This document shows, in pieces, positions 1 through 8,237 of a DNA stretch of 29,445 nt. Each line of letters begins with the position of its first letter. Position 1 is the stretch's first letter. The stretch comes from CAZVNZ01 sp964628515 (GTDB lineage Bacteria > Bacillota > Clostridia > Christensenellales > Christensenellaceae): positions 1 through 29,445 of the forward strand of contig CAZVNZ010000034.1 of assembly GCA_964628515.1 (NCBI GenBank), in the 5' to 3' direction. The notes beneath the pieces are model-generated. The model made no database searches. It was not told the origin of the DNA and saw nothing but the letters and a program-made list of their open reading frames with translations. The position numbers and the translations under genes are program-made.

Positions 1-26
1 ACGCCTTACAGGCGTAATGTGAAATA

Positions 27-56
27 CCCCCAGCTATGCTGGGGGATGTTTATTTT
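27..56 (+). terminator. Probable terminator hairpin of an upstream gene
   Basis: CCCCCAGC (27-34) and GCTGGGGG (38-45) form a perfect 8-bp GC-rich stem with a 3-nt loop, followed by a T-rich stretch (GTTTATTTT). A smaller hairpin, ACGCC/GGCGT, lies at 1-15. The gene it would terminate lies outside the window. Confidence 0.55.
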
Positions 57-194
57 GTGACACGAGACTACGTTGATCATTATTATAACTACTGCTCTCT
101 TACTTTTCTTTTAGAAAAAAGAAAAGCAAGCAAAAGAAAACCAAATTCGCAACTCGCATTTTGTGGGTTGCGTTTTTTTGTGGCACGAGACTAC
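53..194 (+). repeat. 19-nt direct repeat (53-71 and 176-194), each copy after a hairpin
   Basis: TTTTGTGACACGAGACTAC at 53-71 recurs at 176-194 with one change (A to G). Both copies directly follow a hairpin and begin in its T-rich tail, as if a terminator-plus-flank unit had been duplicated. Between them lies a perfect AT-rich hairpin, CTTTTCTTTT/AAAAGAAAAG (103-126). Function unknown. Confidence 0.6.
148..179 (+). terminator. Probable intrinsic terminator
   Basis: CGCAAC (148-153) pairs with GTTGCG (167-172) across a 13-nt loop and is followed at once by seven T residues. It may be a second terminator for the unit upstream of the window. Confidence 0.5.
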
Positions 195-445
195 CTTTTA
201 TCACCATCACCATAAAAAAGAAAATGTTAAAAACTAACATAAACTGATTAAATTCTATTGTTTGAGCGATACTCTTCTCTATTTACCTTATTACAAATAA
301 AAGTAACAAAAAGTTCACAAAAAAAATCAAAATTTCCTTGTAAAAGGTGTAGGGAGAGTATATCATTATACTTGAAATGATTGACAAACATTTCACAAAG
401 TAGTAAGAAATAAAAATTTATATAAAATTTGGAGGTCATAATATT
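195..445 (+). promoter_or_regulatory. adhE upstream region with candidate Rex operator and promoter
   Basis: No gene is supported between the window start and adhE. A TTGACA -35 lies at 381-386; the best 17-nt-spaced -10 (TAAGAA, 404-409) is weak. TTGACAAACATTTCACAA (381-398) matches the known clostridial Rex consensus TTGTTAA-N4-TTAACAA at 11 of 14 fixed positions and overlaps the -35, the position expected for NADH-responsive repression. A perfect inverted repeat ATGTTA/TAACAT spans 224-240, but its half-site spacing is one base short for Rex. The ribosome binding site is TTGGAGG at about 429-435. Confidence 0.5.
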
Positions 446-3028
446 ATGGCAAAAGAAGAGAAGGTAGCTCCCGTAGCAACGGTCAGCGAGGCAGACGAGC
501 TTGTAAGAAAGGCAAAAAAAGCCTTAAGTGAGTTTATGAGTTTAAATCAGGAGCAGGTGGACAAAATTGTGCGTGCTATGGCAAAAGCCGGAAATGCGGC
601 GCATATGGAGCTTGCTCACGCCGCTATTGACGAAACCAAAAGGGGTGTTTTTGAGGACAAAGTTATTAAAAACATCTTTGCCACAGAGTACGTGTACAAC
701 AGTATTAGAGAGGAAAAAACAGTAGGCGTAATAAACGAAAACGAGTACGAGGAGTACGAAGAGGTTGCAGAGCCTGCCGGCGTTATTGCCGCCTTAACTC
801 CCGTTACCAACCCAACTTCCACAACGATGTTTAAGGCACTTATTTGCATAAAATCCAGAAATCCGGTTATTTTTGCCTTTCATCCTTCCGCACAAAACTG
901 CTCTGCACTTGCGGCTAAAATTTTGTACGATGCGGCAATAGAGGCAGGAGCACCCAAAAACTGTATACAATGGATTAAAAACCCAAGCGTTGCGGCAACG
1001 GGCGAGCTTATGAAAAACGAGGGGGTTTCCCTTATACTTGCAACGGGCGGTAGCGGAATGGTGCAAGCCGCTTATTCCACAGGCAAACCTGCCCTTGGCG
1101 TAGGCCCGGGAAATGTACCTTGCTACATCAACAAAAAGGTAAATTTACGACGTGCGGTAAACGAGCTTATTATGTCCAAAACCTTTGATAACGGCATGAT
1201 ATGCGCTTCCGAGCAGTCTGTAATTGTGGATAAATCCATAGCTCAATTTTTTGAGGTGCTTATGACGGAAAACGGCTGTGCCTTTCTAACAGAAGAGCAA
1301 ACCAAAAAACTTGAAGGCGCTATTATGAAAGAACACGGCGTTAATGCAGAAATCGTAGGTAAGCCGGCAACGGAAATTGCAAAGCTGGCAGGCATTAAAG
1401 TACCCGATAAAACTAAGATACTTATTGCAAAACTGCATGGAGTGGGGGAAAAATATCCCCTTTCAAGAGAAAAACTGTCTCCCGTACTGGCGTATTATGT
1501 GGTAGATACTACCGAAGAGGCTATAAAAACTGCGGCGGCAATACTTGAGTTTGGCGGTTTAGGACACTCTGCGGTACTGCATACCGACGATAAAGCGGTG
1601 GTTGATGCTTATGCGGCAGCAATGAAAGTGGGCAGACTTATAGTAAATGCACCATCATCACAAGGAGCAATAGGCGATATTTACAACTCCAACACACCTT
1701 CCCTAACCCTTGGTTGTGGCTCTTACGGACACAATTCTACAACATCTAACGTAAGTGCTACCAATTTAATCAACGTAAAAAAGGTTGCAGGAAGGAGAAC
1801 AAATATGCAATGGTTTAAAATACCCGATAAAATTTATTTTGAGGCGGAGTCCACTCAATATTTAACCGCAATGCCCGGAATTACAAGGGCGATGATAGTA
1901 ACAGACCCTTTTATGGTGGAGCTTGGTTATGTGGATAAAATTAACTATTATTTGGAAAAACGCACAAACGACGTGCAGGTGAAAATTTTCTCCGAGGTTG
2001 AGCCCGACCCGTCCATAGAAACCTTAGAGCGTGGCGTTGCCGCAATGAAGGATTTTAAACCTGACGTTATAATTGCCCTTGGAGGCGGTAGCGCTATTGA
2101 TGCGGCAAAGGGTATGTGGCTGTTTTACGAAAGCCCGGACATTAACTTTGCAGACCTTACACTTAAATTTATGGATATAAGAAAACGTGTGGTGCGCTTC
2201 CCTCATTTAGGCAAAAAGACTAAATTGGTGGCAATACCCACCACAAGCGGTACAGGTAGCGAGGTTACTTCTTTTGCCGTTATCACAGATAAAAGTACAA
2301 ACACAAAATATCCTTTAGCGGATTACGAGCTGACACCGGACGTTGCAATTATAGACCCTACACTTGTTATGTCCGCTCCTAAAGGCATTACAGCGGACAC
2401 AGGTATGGACGTGCTTACCCACGCAATAGAGGCTTACGTTTCCGTGCTTGCCTCCGATTATACGGACGCACTTGCCCTAAAAGCTATTCAAATGGTATTT
2501 GAGTATCTGCCCCTTGCCTACAAAGACGGACAAAATGCGGTAGCAAGAGAAAAGATGCACAACGCATCCACCATGGCCGGTATGGCATTTGCAAATGCCT
2601 TTTTAGGAATTAATCACTCTATGGCGCATAAATTAGGGGGAGAGTTTCATATTCCTCACGGCAGAGCAAACGCAATAATACTCCCTTATGTTATAGAATA
2701 TAATGCGGAAAAACCCACAAAGTTTGTGGCGTTCCCTAAATATGAGTCCTTTATTGCTCACGTTAGATATGCGGAAATCGCAAAGGCAATAGGTTTGCAG
2801 TTTAACACCACTAAGGAAGGAGTAGATGCTTTGGTTGCAGCCGTTAAGGATTTAAACAAAAAGCTAAATATCCCCTCAAAAGTGCAGGAATGTGGCATTA
2901 ACGAGAAGGAGTATATGTCAAAAGTGGCTATGCTTGCGGAAAAAGCCTTCGAGGATCAATGCACAACCGCAAATCCTCGCTATCCATTGGTTAGTGAGTT
3001 AGAGGAATTGTTTAAGAGGATTTATTGA
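446..3028 (+). CDS. adhE: Bifunctional aldehyde-alcohol dehydrogenase AdhE
   Basis: Converts acetyl-CoA to acetaldehyde and then ethanol with two NADH, re-oxidising NADH in fermentation; the cytoplasmic protein forms spirosomes in known relatives. The 860-residue length is typical. The N-terminal half is a CoA-acylating aldehyde dehydrogenase with the nucleophile Cys253 in DNGMICASEQ. After a linker near residue 450 comes an iron-dependent alcohol dehydrogenase with the NAD motif GGGSAIDAAKG and iron ligands in GMDVLTHAIEAY and GINHSMAHKLGGEFHIPHG. A GGAGG ribosome binding site precedes the ATG at 446. It stands alone, with its own promoter (possibly Rex-controlled) and terminator. Near a rhamnose locus it could also reduce lactaldehyde, but nothing in the sequence shows this. 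Confidence 0.97.
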   Translation: MAKEEKVAPVATVSEADELVRKAKKALSEFMSLNQEQVDKIVRAMAKAGNAAHMELAHAAIDETKRGVFEDKVIKNIFATEYVYNSIREEKTVGVINENEYEEYEEVAEPAGVIAALTPVTNPTSTTMFKALICIKSRNPVIFAFHPSAQNCSALAAKILYDAAIEAGAPKNCIQWIKNPSVAATGELMKNEGVSLILATGGSGMVQAAYSTGKPALGVGPGNVPCYINKKVNLRRAVNELIMSKTFDNGMICASEQSVIVDKSIAQFFEVLMTENGCAFLTEEQTKKLEGAIMKEHGVNAEIVGKPATEIAKLAGIKVPDKTKILIAKLHGVGEKYPLSREKLSPVLAYYVVDTTEEAIKTAAAILEFGGLGHSAVLHTDDKAVVDAYAAAMKVGRLIVNAPSSQGAIGDIYNSNTPSLTLGCGSYGHNSTTSNVSATNLINVKKVAGRRTNMQWFKIPDKIYFEAESTQYLTAMPGITRAMIVTDPFMVELGYVDKINYYLEKRTNDVQVKIFSEVEPDPSIETLERGVAAMKDFKPDVIIALGGGSAIDAAKGMWLFYESPDINFADLTLKFMDIRKRVVRFPHLGKKTKLVAIPTTSGTGSEVTSFAVITDKSTNTKYPLADYELTPDVAIIDPTLVMSAPKGITADTGMDVLTHAIEAYVSVLASDYTDALALKAIQMVFEYLPLAYKDGQNAVAREKMHNASTMAGMAFANAFLGINHSMAHKLGGEFHIPHGRANAIILPYVIEYNAEKPTKFVAFPKYESFIAHVRYAEIAKAIGLQFNTTKEGVDALVAAVKDLNKKLNIPSKVQECGINEKEYMSKVAMLAEKAFEDQCTTANPRYPLVSELEELFKRIY

Positions 3029-3065
3029 TAGAAAAGTCGTGAAGTCACTCGCTAAAATATAGATA

Positions 3066-3103
3066 GAAAAAAGCTCTTGTCGGTAAAACGGCGAGAGCTT
3101 TTC
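3066..3103 (+). terminator. Intrinsic terminator of adhE
   Basis: A long stem (GAAAAAAGCTCT pairing with AGAGCTTTTC, extended by wobble and GC pairs) around the loop GTAAAA is followed by TTTTC. It lies about 40 nt after the adhE stop codon. Confidence 0.8.
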
Positions 3104-3210
3104 TACATTATATATAGTAGTTTTAGATTTTCTTGGTTTGGAGGCGTAATACCTTTCCATAGACACAACTTACCCATCCAATATTTCACAAAAACTTTAC
3201 ACCCCCCCTA

Positions 3211-3264
3211 TTGACAACCACCAAACAAAGTGCTACACTTTAACCATAAATGAAATCGATTTCA
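3211..3264 (+). promoter_or_regulatory. Sigma-A promoter with LacI-type operator TGAAATCGATTTCA
   Basis: The -35 is TTGACA (3211-3216), followed by a 17-nt spacer and the -10 TACACT (3234-3239). A perfect 14-bp palindrome, TGAAATCGATTTCA (3251-3264), begins 11 nt after the -10, over the early transcribed region, where a bound repressor would block initiation or escape. The same palindrome with the same geometry precedes lacI-1 at 5217, so LacI-1 is the likely ligand. Confidence 0.85.
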
Positions 3265-3321
3265 ACTTCTTTGCAATTTTACAATACAAAAATACATAAA
3301 AGGTATTAAAAAAAGGATAAC

Positions 3322-4311
3322 ATGAAGAAAAAAATAATAAAAATAACAGCCCCTGTGCTTATCGTTTTTATAACGATAATTTGGCTTACAGCCTGTGCTC
3401 CGCCTAAAAAATTGTATGTTGGGTACGTGTGTAATTTTGCTCAGTACGAGTGGGATTTAAAGGTTAGTCAAGGTGCGGCAAAACGAGCGGACGAGGTGGG
3501 AATAAACATAGAAATCGGAGATTCATCGTTAAACGCAGAAAAACAAACTACCTTTGCCCTAACTTTTTTGGAAAAAGGGGTAGATGTGCTTGTAATAAGC
3601 CCCATAGACGAAACACCCCTAACGGAAATTATGGAAGAGGCAAAAGCACGTAATGTACCTGTAATTACAGATACAATTTACGTAGAGGGTGCACAGGTGT
3701 GTGTGGGTATAGATAATAAGGATGCAGGCAAAAAGGCAGGAGAATGGTTTGCCAAGCAAAGTACGCAGGCTACCTTCCTACTTTTAAGCTATCCGGAACA
3801 GCAGGAGTGCATAGACAGAATTAACGGCTTTAAAGAGGGGTACAACAGCATAAAACCCATAAATATTGGGGCGGAAGTGCAAGGCTTGCCAAGCTTTGAA
3901 AGCGGAAAAGAGGAGGGGATTGCCTCCTACCAAGAAAACAACGGCATTAATGCGGTTTTTGGTATTAATGATGATTGCACTTACGGGGCTGTGGAAGGTC
4001 TAAAAGAGGCAGGGGCTCTAAATATTTCGGCGGTGGGCTTTGGAATGCTGGGCAAAAAAAGCGAAGACATGCTACTAAACAGCGAGGAAGTAATAGCGGA
4101 GCTTGCGGTTTTTCCCGAGTATATCGGCGCTACTTTGGTGGATGTTGCAGTAGGCATAAAAAAAGGAGAGGACTACAAAGAGTATTTATACACTCCCACT
4201 ACCATCATCACAAAGGAAAATATAAAAGATTTTTATACAGAGGTTGAGGGGAAGTTGACGGTAAATTTTAATGCGGTAAAGGCATTAAACGAGGATATAA
4301 ACCAACAATAA
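3322..4311 (+). CDS. Sugar-binding lipoprotein of an ABC transporter (Peripla_BP_4 type), orphan
   Basis: The 329-residue protein has a lipoprotein signal: a KKKIIK N-terminus, a hydrophobic stretch and the lipobox LTAC with Cys25. The mature part is a ribose/rhamnose-type periplasmic-binding-protein fold with the typical phrases DVLVISPIDETPL, IGIDN-like VCVGIDNKDAGKKAGEW and AVFGINDDCTYGAVEGL. It would capture a sugar at the outer membrane face. No permease or ATPase is adjacent; the gene is followed after 22 nt by an SGNH hydrolase. It could share the CUT2 ATPase and permease at 9514-12011 or act as a sensor. Expression is probably repressed by LacI-1 through the palindrome at 3251. The start codon lies 7 nt after AAAAAAGGA. 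Confidence 0.88.
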   Translation: MKKKIIKITAPVLIVFITIIWLTACAPPKKLYVGYVCNFAQYEWDLKVSQGAAKRADEVGINIEIGDSSLNAEKQTTFALTFLEKGVDVLVISPIDETPLTEIMEEAKARNVPVITDTIYVEGAQVCVGIDNKDAGKKAGEWFAKQSTQATFLLLSYPEQQECIDRINGFKEGYNSIKPINIGAEVQGLPSFESGKEEGIASYQENNGINAVFGINDDCTYGAVEGLKEAGALNISAVGFGMLGKKSEDMLLNSEEVIAELAVFPEYIGATLVDVAVGIKKGEDYKEYLYTPTTIITKENIKDFYTEVEGKLTVNFNAVKALNEDINQQ

Positions 4312-4333
4312 TAATAAAGGTGAGGTAAAAAAT

Positions 4334-5146
4334 ATGTTTGAAACTGCGTTTAATTTGAAATTTAACTTACACAAGGCATACATAGACATCGGTGTGGAAA
4401 ATAGCGATGTTCGTTTAATGGAGACCTACGGCTTTGGCAGTATGGAGGAATTGCAAAATGCTTTAAACAGCTTTAAAGAAAGCACAAAAAATGCCGCAAA
4501 AGAGGTGGTTGCAAATTGTGCCAAACAGGCAGAAACAAATAAAGAGGTTACAATTACATACATTGGGGATTCCATTACAAGCGAGAGGGAAAGCCATATG
4601 CACATAATAAAGGCAATTTTGGCGCAAAACCCCAACATTAAGGTATGCGACACGGCAATTTCCGGCTATAAATCGGGGGATGTACTTACTGCAATGCCCA
4701 TAAATATTATACCCACCAAGCCAAATATTTGTGTGGTGATGATTGGTACAAACGATGTACGCAGAACCAACGACGGCTCGGGAATTATGCACACCTCTCA
4801 AAGAGAGTACGAAAGAAATTTAGCCTATATTTTAGACCAACTTAAAAAGGCGGGCAGTAAGGTACTTATTTGCACTCTACCACCCTTTTCTATGGCTAAA
4901 ATAGATGTTGCTTTAGCGGATTTTAAAATTTTGTATACCGAGGAAGATTTATGTGCGTACAATAAGGTTATAGAAAGCCTTGCGTCTAAGTTTAAATGCA
5001 CTTTGATTGATATGCGAGATACCTACAAAGCCCATAAGCCGGAGGATATTACCATAGAGGACGGGTTGCATCTAAATGTATTTGGGCAAACGTTGCTTGC
5101 AACAAAGGTGTGGGACAGTTTGGCGGATGAAATCAATTCCATATAA
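4334..5146 (+). CDS. Cytoplasmic SGNH/GDSL-family hydrolase (probable carbohydrate esterase)
   Basis: The 270-residue protein shows the SGNH blocks in order: block I YIGDSIT with nucleophile Ser80, block III GTND with Asn140, and block V DGLHLN with Asp243 and His246. Family members remove acetyl or other acyl groups from sugars or lipids. There is no signal peptide, so any deacylation would take place inside the cell on imported sugars. The first 70 residues form an extra helical segment before the catalytic fold. It is the second gene of the unit controlled by the 3251 operator, next to a sugar-binding lipoprotein and upstream of rhamnose genes. An acetylated sugar, such as one from rhamnogalacturonan, is a reasonable but unproven substrate. 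Confidence 0.85.
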   Translation: MFETAFNLKFNLHKAYIDIGVENSDVRLMETYGFGSMEELQNALNSFKESTKNAAKEVVANCAKQAETNKEVTITYIGDSITSERESHMHIIKAILAQNPNIKVCDTAISGYKSGDVLTAMPINIIPTKPNICVVMIGTNDVRRTNDGSGIMHTSQREYERNLAYILDQLKKAGSKVLICTLPPFSMAKIDVALADFKILYTEEDLCAYNKVIESLASKFKCTLIDMRDTYKAHKPEDITIEDGLHLNVFGQTLLATKVWDSLADEINSI

Positions 5147-5175
5147 AAATATCCCCATAACTAAGTAAAAAGTTA

Positions 5176-5230
5176 TTGACAGCCCTCTTGATTGGTGCTA
5201 TTATCTATATTAGGACTGAAATCGATTTCA
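5176..5230 (+). promoter_or_regulatory. Sigma-A promoter and LacI operator of lacI-1/rhaA
   Basis: TTGACA (5176-5181), a 17-nt spacer and TATTAT (5199-5204) form a strong promoter. The palindrome TGAAATCGATTTCA (5217-5230) is identical to that at 3251-3264 and sits 12 nt after the -10. It implies autoregulation of lacI-1 and control of the following rhaA and rhaM genes. Confidence 0.87.
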
Positions 5231-5265
5231 TAACAAGACAGATTGGCTAAATATAGGTAATAAAA

Positions 5266-6261
5266 ATGACGATAAGCGATGTGGCAAAACGTGCCGGGGT
5301 TTCCAAAACAACAGTTTCAAGGGTGCTAAACTATCCGGAATTGGTAAAAGAGGATACCTTAAAAAAAGTAAAAAGTGCAATGGAAGATTTAAACTTTGCA
5401 CCAAACGTACTGGCACAAAGTATGCGTATAAATAAAACGTACACGGTAGGAGTGGTTATTCCCGACATTAAAAACCCCTTTTACACCAAAATAATGTACG
5501 AAATAGAGCTGTCTTTAAGAAAATACGATTATATGATGATGATGTGCCCCACATCCGGAGATTTTGAAAGGGAAAAAGGGTGTATAAACAGGCTACTTCA
5601 GCGAAAAACGGACGGCATTTTGTTTTTTACATATAACAACAGTAAGGAGCATATAGATTTTTATACATCAATCTCCAAAAACATACCTTTTATACTAATG
5701 GACGAATCCTTAGACGGAATAGAAATCTCTCAAGTGGTTGTAAACGGGTATGCAGGGGTAAAAAATGCGGTTAATCATTTAATTGCCAAAGGGCATAAAA
5801 AAATAGCATGCTTATCCTCTAAATACGAGGCAGGTAAAAAGCGATTTTATGGCTACACGGACGCACTTTTAGACAATAAAATACCATTAAATAAGGATTA
5901 CATCGTAGAAGCGGGGTATTCCACGGAGGAAGGCTACAAATCTGCCTTACAGCTTTTAAAATTAAAAGAACGCCCCACCGCAATAGTTGCGGTTGCGGAT
6001 TCTATGGCAATAGGTGCTATAAAAGCAATGGCGGATAAAAATATACAAGTTCCCGAGGAAATCGAGGTAATTGGCTTCGATAATATAGAATGGGCAACAA
6101 TAGTAACACCAACACTATCCACAGTAAACCAAAAACTTGACGAAATTGCTCAAAGTGCGGTGGATATGCTGGTGGATAAAATATCTCATCCCTCTAAAGT
6201 TAGGGAGGTAAGCAAAAAATTTATTAATTGCGAGCTTATTTTAAGACAATCAACAAAATAA
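5266..6261 (+). CDS. LacI-family transcriptional regulator (LacI-1), likely rhamnose-locus repressor
   Basis: The 331-residue protein has a LacI helix-turn-helix at residues 2-22 (TISDVAKRAGVSKTTVSRVLN), given here only as its two halves ISDVAKRAGVS and KTTVSRVLN. A hinge follows (LNFAPNVLAQSM), then a two-lobed sugar-binding domain with TVGVVIPDIKNPFYTKI, DGILFFTYNN and VIGFDNIEW. Two identical 14-bp palindromes, one in its own promoter and one upstream of the 3322-5146 unit, are the obvious targets. Its position directly before rhaA and rhaM suggests that the effector is rhamnose or a derivative. It is clearly paralogous to LacI-2 at 14528 (same KTTVS recognition helix and AQSMR hinge). Confidence 0.93.
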   Translation: MTISDVAKRAGVSKTTVSRVLNYPELVKEDTLKKVKSAMEDLNFAPNVLAQSMRINKTYTVGVVIPDIKNPFYTKIMYEIELSLRKYDYMMMMCPTSGDFEREKGCINRLLQRKTDGILFFTYNNSKEHIDFYTSISKNIPFILMDESLDGIEISQVVVNGYAGVKNAVNHLIAKGHKKIACLSSKYEAGKKRFYGYTDALLDNKIPLNKDYIVEAGYSTEEGYKSALQLLKLKERPTAIVAVADSMAIGAIKAMADKNIQVPEEIEVIGFDNIEWATIVTPTLSTVNQKLDEIAQSAVDMLVDKISHPSKVREVSKKFINCELILRQSTK

Positions 6262-6281
6262 CATAAAAAAAGGAGAGAAAA

Positions 6282-7378
6282 ATGAGTATAGCTAATGGCT
6301 ACACATATGCAAAACACGCATATGCACAAATAGGAGTAGATGTGGATGCCGCCATTAAAATTATGGAGCAAACACCGATTTCCATACACTGCTGGCAAGG
6401 GGACGACGTTATGGGGTTTGAAAACATAACTACGTCTTTAAGCGGAGGAATACAAACAACGGGTAACCACCCCGGAAGAGCAAGAAATCCCGAGGAATTA
6501 AGGGCAGACATTAAAAAGATGCTTTCCTATTTACCCGGCGAAAATAAAATCAGCCTGCACGCATCCTACTTGGAAACAGGCGGTAAAAAGGTGGACAGAG
6601 ACGAGGTTTTGCCCGAGCATTTCAACAACTGGATTGCATTTGCAAAGGAAAACAACATAGGACTTGATTTTAACTCCACTTCCTTTTCTCATCCGTTAGG
6701 GGAGGACGGATACACCCTTTCCAACAAAGATAAAAAAATCAGAGATTTTTGGATAGAGCATACAAAAAGAAGCAGAAAAATAGCTAATTATATGGGAGAG
6801 CAATTAGGCAAAAAATGTGTAAACAACATTTGGGTACACGACGGCGAAAAGGAAGTGCCTATTGACACNNNNNNNNNNNNNNNNNNNNNNNNNNNNNNNN
6901 NNNNNNNNNNNNNNNNNNNNNNNNNNNNNNNNNNNNNNNNNNNNNNNNNNNNNNNNNNNNNNNNNNNNTACTCCACGTTTCAAGACCAATCCGTTGGGAC
7001 AGCGACCACGTTGTAGCTTTTGACGATGAAACCCGTGCGCTTATGAGAGAGGTGGTTAAAAACGATTTACTTTCCAAAGTATTTATTGCCACAGATTACT
7101 TTGATGCGTCAATAAACAGAATAGTAGCTTGGGTAACAGGGGTGCGCAACACTAAGAAAGCACTTTTAGAGGCATTGCTTATGCCGATTGATACCCTTAA
7201 AAAGTTAGAGATAGAAGGGGATAAATCCTCAAGACTTGCACTAACAGAGGAGCTTAAAACAATGCCCTTTGGTGCAGTTTGGGATTACGTATGCGAGAAA
7301 AACAATATGCCCAGCGGTTTTGAATGGGTAAAAGAGGTTTTGGCATACGAAAAAGAAATATTGCTTAAAAGAAAATAA
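6282..7378 (+). CDS. rhaA: L-rhamnose isomerase RhaA, interrupted by an assembly gap
   Basis: Interconverts L-rhamnose and L-rhamnulose (metal-dependent TIM barrel, cytoplasm). The N-terminal part up to 6868 carries RhaA hallmarks: SIHCWQGDDVMGFEN, GGIQTTGNHPG, SLHASYLE and LDFNSTSFSHPL. After the N block (6869-6968) the protein resumes in another frame, from 6968, with LHVSRPIRWDSDHVV, DYFDASINRIVAWV and YEKEILLKRK. The two parts give about 332 residues against the 419 of E. coli RhaA, so about 86 codons are missing, including metal-site residues. The frame change comes from the gap placeholder, not from a real frameshift. A strong AAAGGAGAG ribosome binding site precedes the ATG. No rhamnulokinase or rhamnulose-1-phosphate aldolase gene is in the window. 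Confidence 0.95.
6869..6968. other. Assembly gap (100 N) inside rhaA
   Basis: Exactly 100 N, the usual placeholder for a gap of unknown size. Codon phase requires a true length of 2 modulo 3. Comparison with the E. coli RhaA sequence from memory predicts about 260 nt. Confidence 0.95.
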
Positions 7379-7400
7379 TAATAATAGGGCGGAGGTAGCT

Positions 7401-7733
7401 ATGAAAAAGTATTTATGCGTAATAGAAGTAAAAGCGCAAAGTGCAAAGGAATACGTAGAAATTCATTTAAACCCATGGAGAGAGATGCTTGATGCAATAA
7501 AATCCGTTGGTTATGTAAATGAAGTAATTTACTTTTACAAAAATCAATCCATAATTTACTTAGAATTACCCGACGAATTAAACCACGAGGACTGCAACAA
7601 AAAACTTAGGGAGACGGACGTTTGCAAAAAATGGGACGAAACGGTATGCCCTTGGTTTGCGGCGCAGCCTGTAATGTGCGAAAAAATATTCGATTTAAAC
7701 CAACAGCTTGAGGGTAATTTACTTCCCGATTAA
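7401..7733 (+). CDS. rhaM: L-rhamnose mutarotase family protein (RhaM-like)
   Basis: The 110-residue protein belongs to the small ferredoxin-like-fold family that interconverts alpha and beta anomers of L-rhamnose. Visible family features are the N-terminal beta strand with the EYVEIHLNPWREMLDAIKSVG helix and the conserved TDVCKKWDETVCPW segment (E. coli RhaM has TDVCQRWWKYM). It follows rhaA by 22 nt with a GGCGGAGG ribosome binding site, so both are probably cotranscribed from the lacI-1 promoter. The length is close to the usual 104 residues. Exact sugar specificity is inferred from the neighbour. Confidence 0.87.
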   Translation: MKKYLCVIEVKAQSAKEYVEIHLNPWREMLDAIKSVGYVNEVIYFYKNQSIIYLELPDELNHEDCNKKLRETDVCKKWDETVCPWFAAQPVMCEKIFDLNQQLEGNLLPD

Positions 7734-8237
7734 TACATAATAAATATTATTTTAAAGCTTAATAGCAATTATACATTAATTACTTTATTGGTTAGTGGGT
7801 GTCATGCCCTCCAACCAATAAAGCAAGTATAAAGTATAGTTGCAGATGTAGGCTCTATTGGTGTGCCAAAAAACACATTTTATAATACGTAATACACAAT
7901 TATGTAACGCAAAATACACAATATTAGCCGATAATCTAAGAGTGTTTCTTAATATAAAATAATATTTACCGGCAAATGTGCTCATCAACACATATGCAAC
8001 AAAACCGCTACAAGTGTAACATAAAGTATGTTGGATTTAAGTTTAAGGTTAAATTTTTTAAGCCCTAAAAAAGCTATTGACAAATTAAATAATAAGAAAT
8101 ATAATTAATTTAACGATAAACTTAATAGCAATTTCAATTAGTACAATAGTATATATTACGTTTTATGAAAAAACGTCTTAAAAGATTTCCTTAAAATAAT
8201 TTAAGGGAAAAATACCAATCTATTTTAGGAGGAAAAA
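7734..8237 (+). promoter_or_regulatory. 504-nt intergenic region: hairpins, promoter and two LacI-3 operators
   Basis: No gene is supported here. A strong hairpin, CTTTATTGGTT (7783-7793) with AACCAATAAAG (7813-7823) and inner GGG/CCC pairs, lies behind rhaM but has no T-run. The promoter is near-ideal: TTGACA (8077-8082), 17-nt spacer, TATAAT (8100-8105). The operator core TTTAACGATAAA is at 8109-8120, three bases after the -10; a second copy, in reverse orientation and less exact (TTTAAGGTTAAA), is at 8042-8053, 67 bp away centre to centre. The leader carries two further hairpins (ACGTTTT/AAAACGT near 8159-8176; TTTCCTTAAA/TTTAAGGGAAA 8186-8210). A 13-nt direct repeat, CTTAATAGCAATT, occurs at 7758 and 8121. 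Confidence 0.8.

Noticed and set aside
224..240. ATGTTA-N5-TAACAT as a Rex site
   Set aside because: The spacing between half-sites is one base shorter than the Rex consensus, and it is far upstream of the adhE promoter.
248..439. 63-codon ORF on the minus strand upstream of adhE
   Set aside because: Low-complexity, Phe/Asn-rich translation of AT-rich DNA lying over the adhE promoter; no convincing ribosome binding site or family features.
3975..4247. 90-codon + strand ORF nested in the binding-protein gene
   Set aside because: Overlaps the conserved C-terminal lobe of the lipoprotein in another frame; Gly/Arg/Lys-rich out-of-frame translation.
6282..7378. rhaA as a frameshifted pseudogene
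   Set aside because: The frame change falls exactly at the 100-N gap and both halves are conserved, so the gap length explains it.
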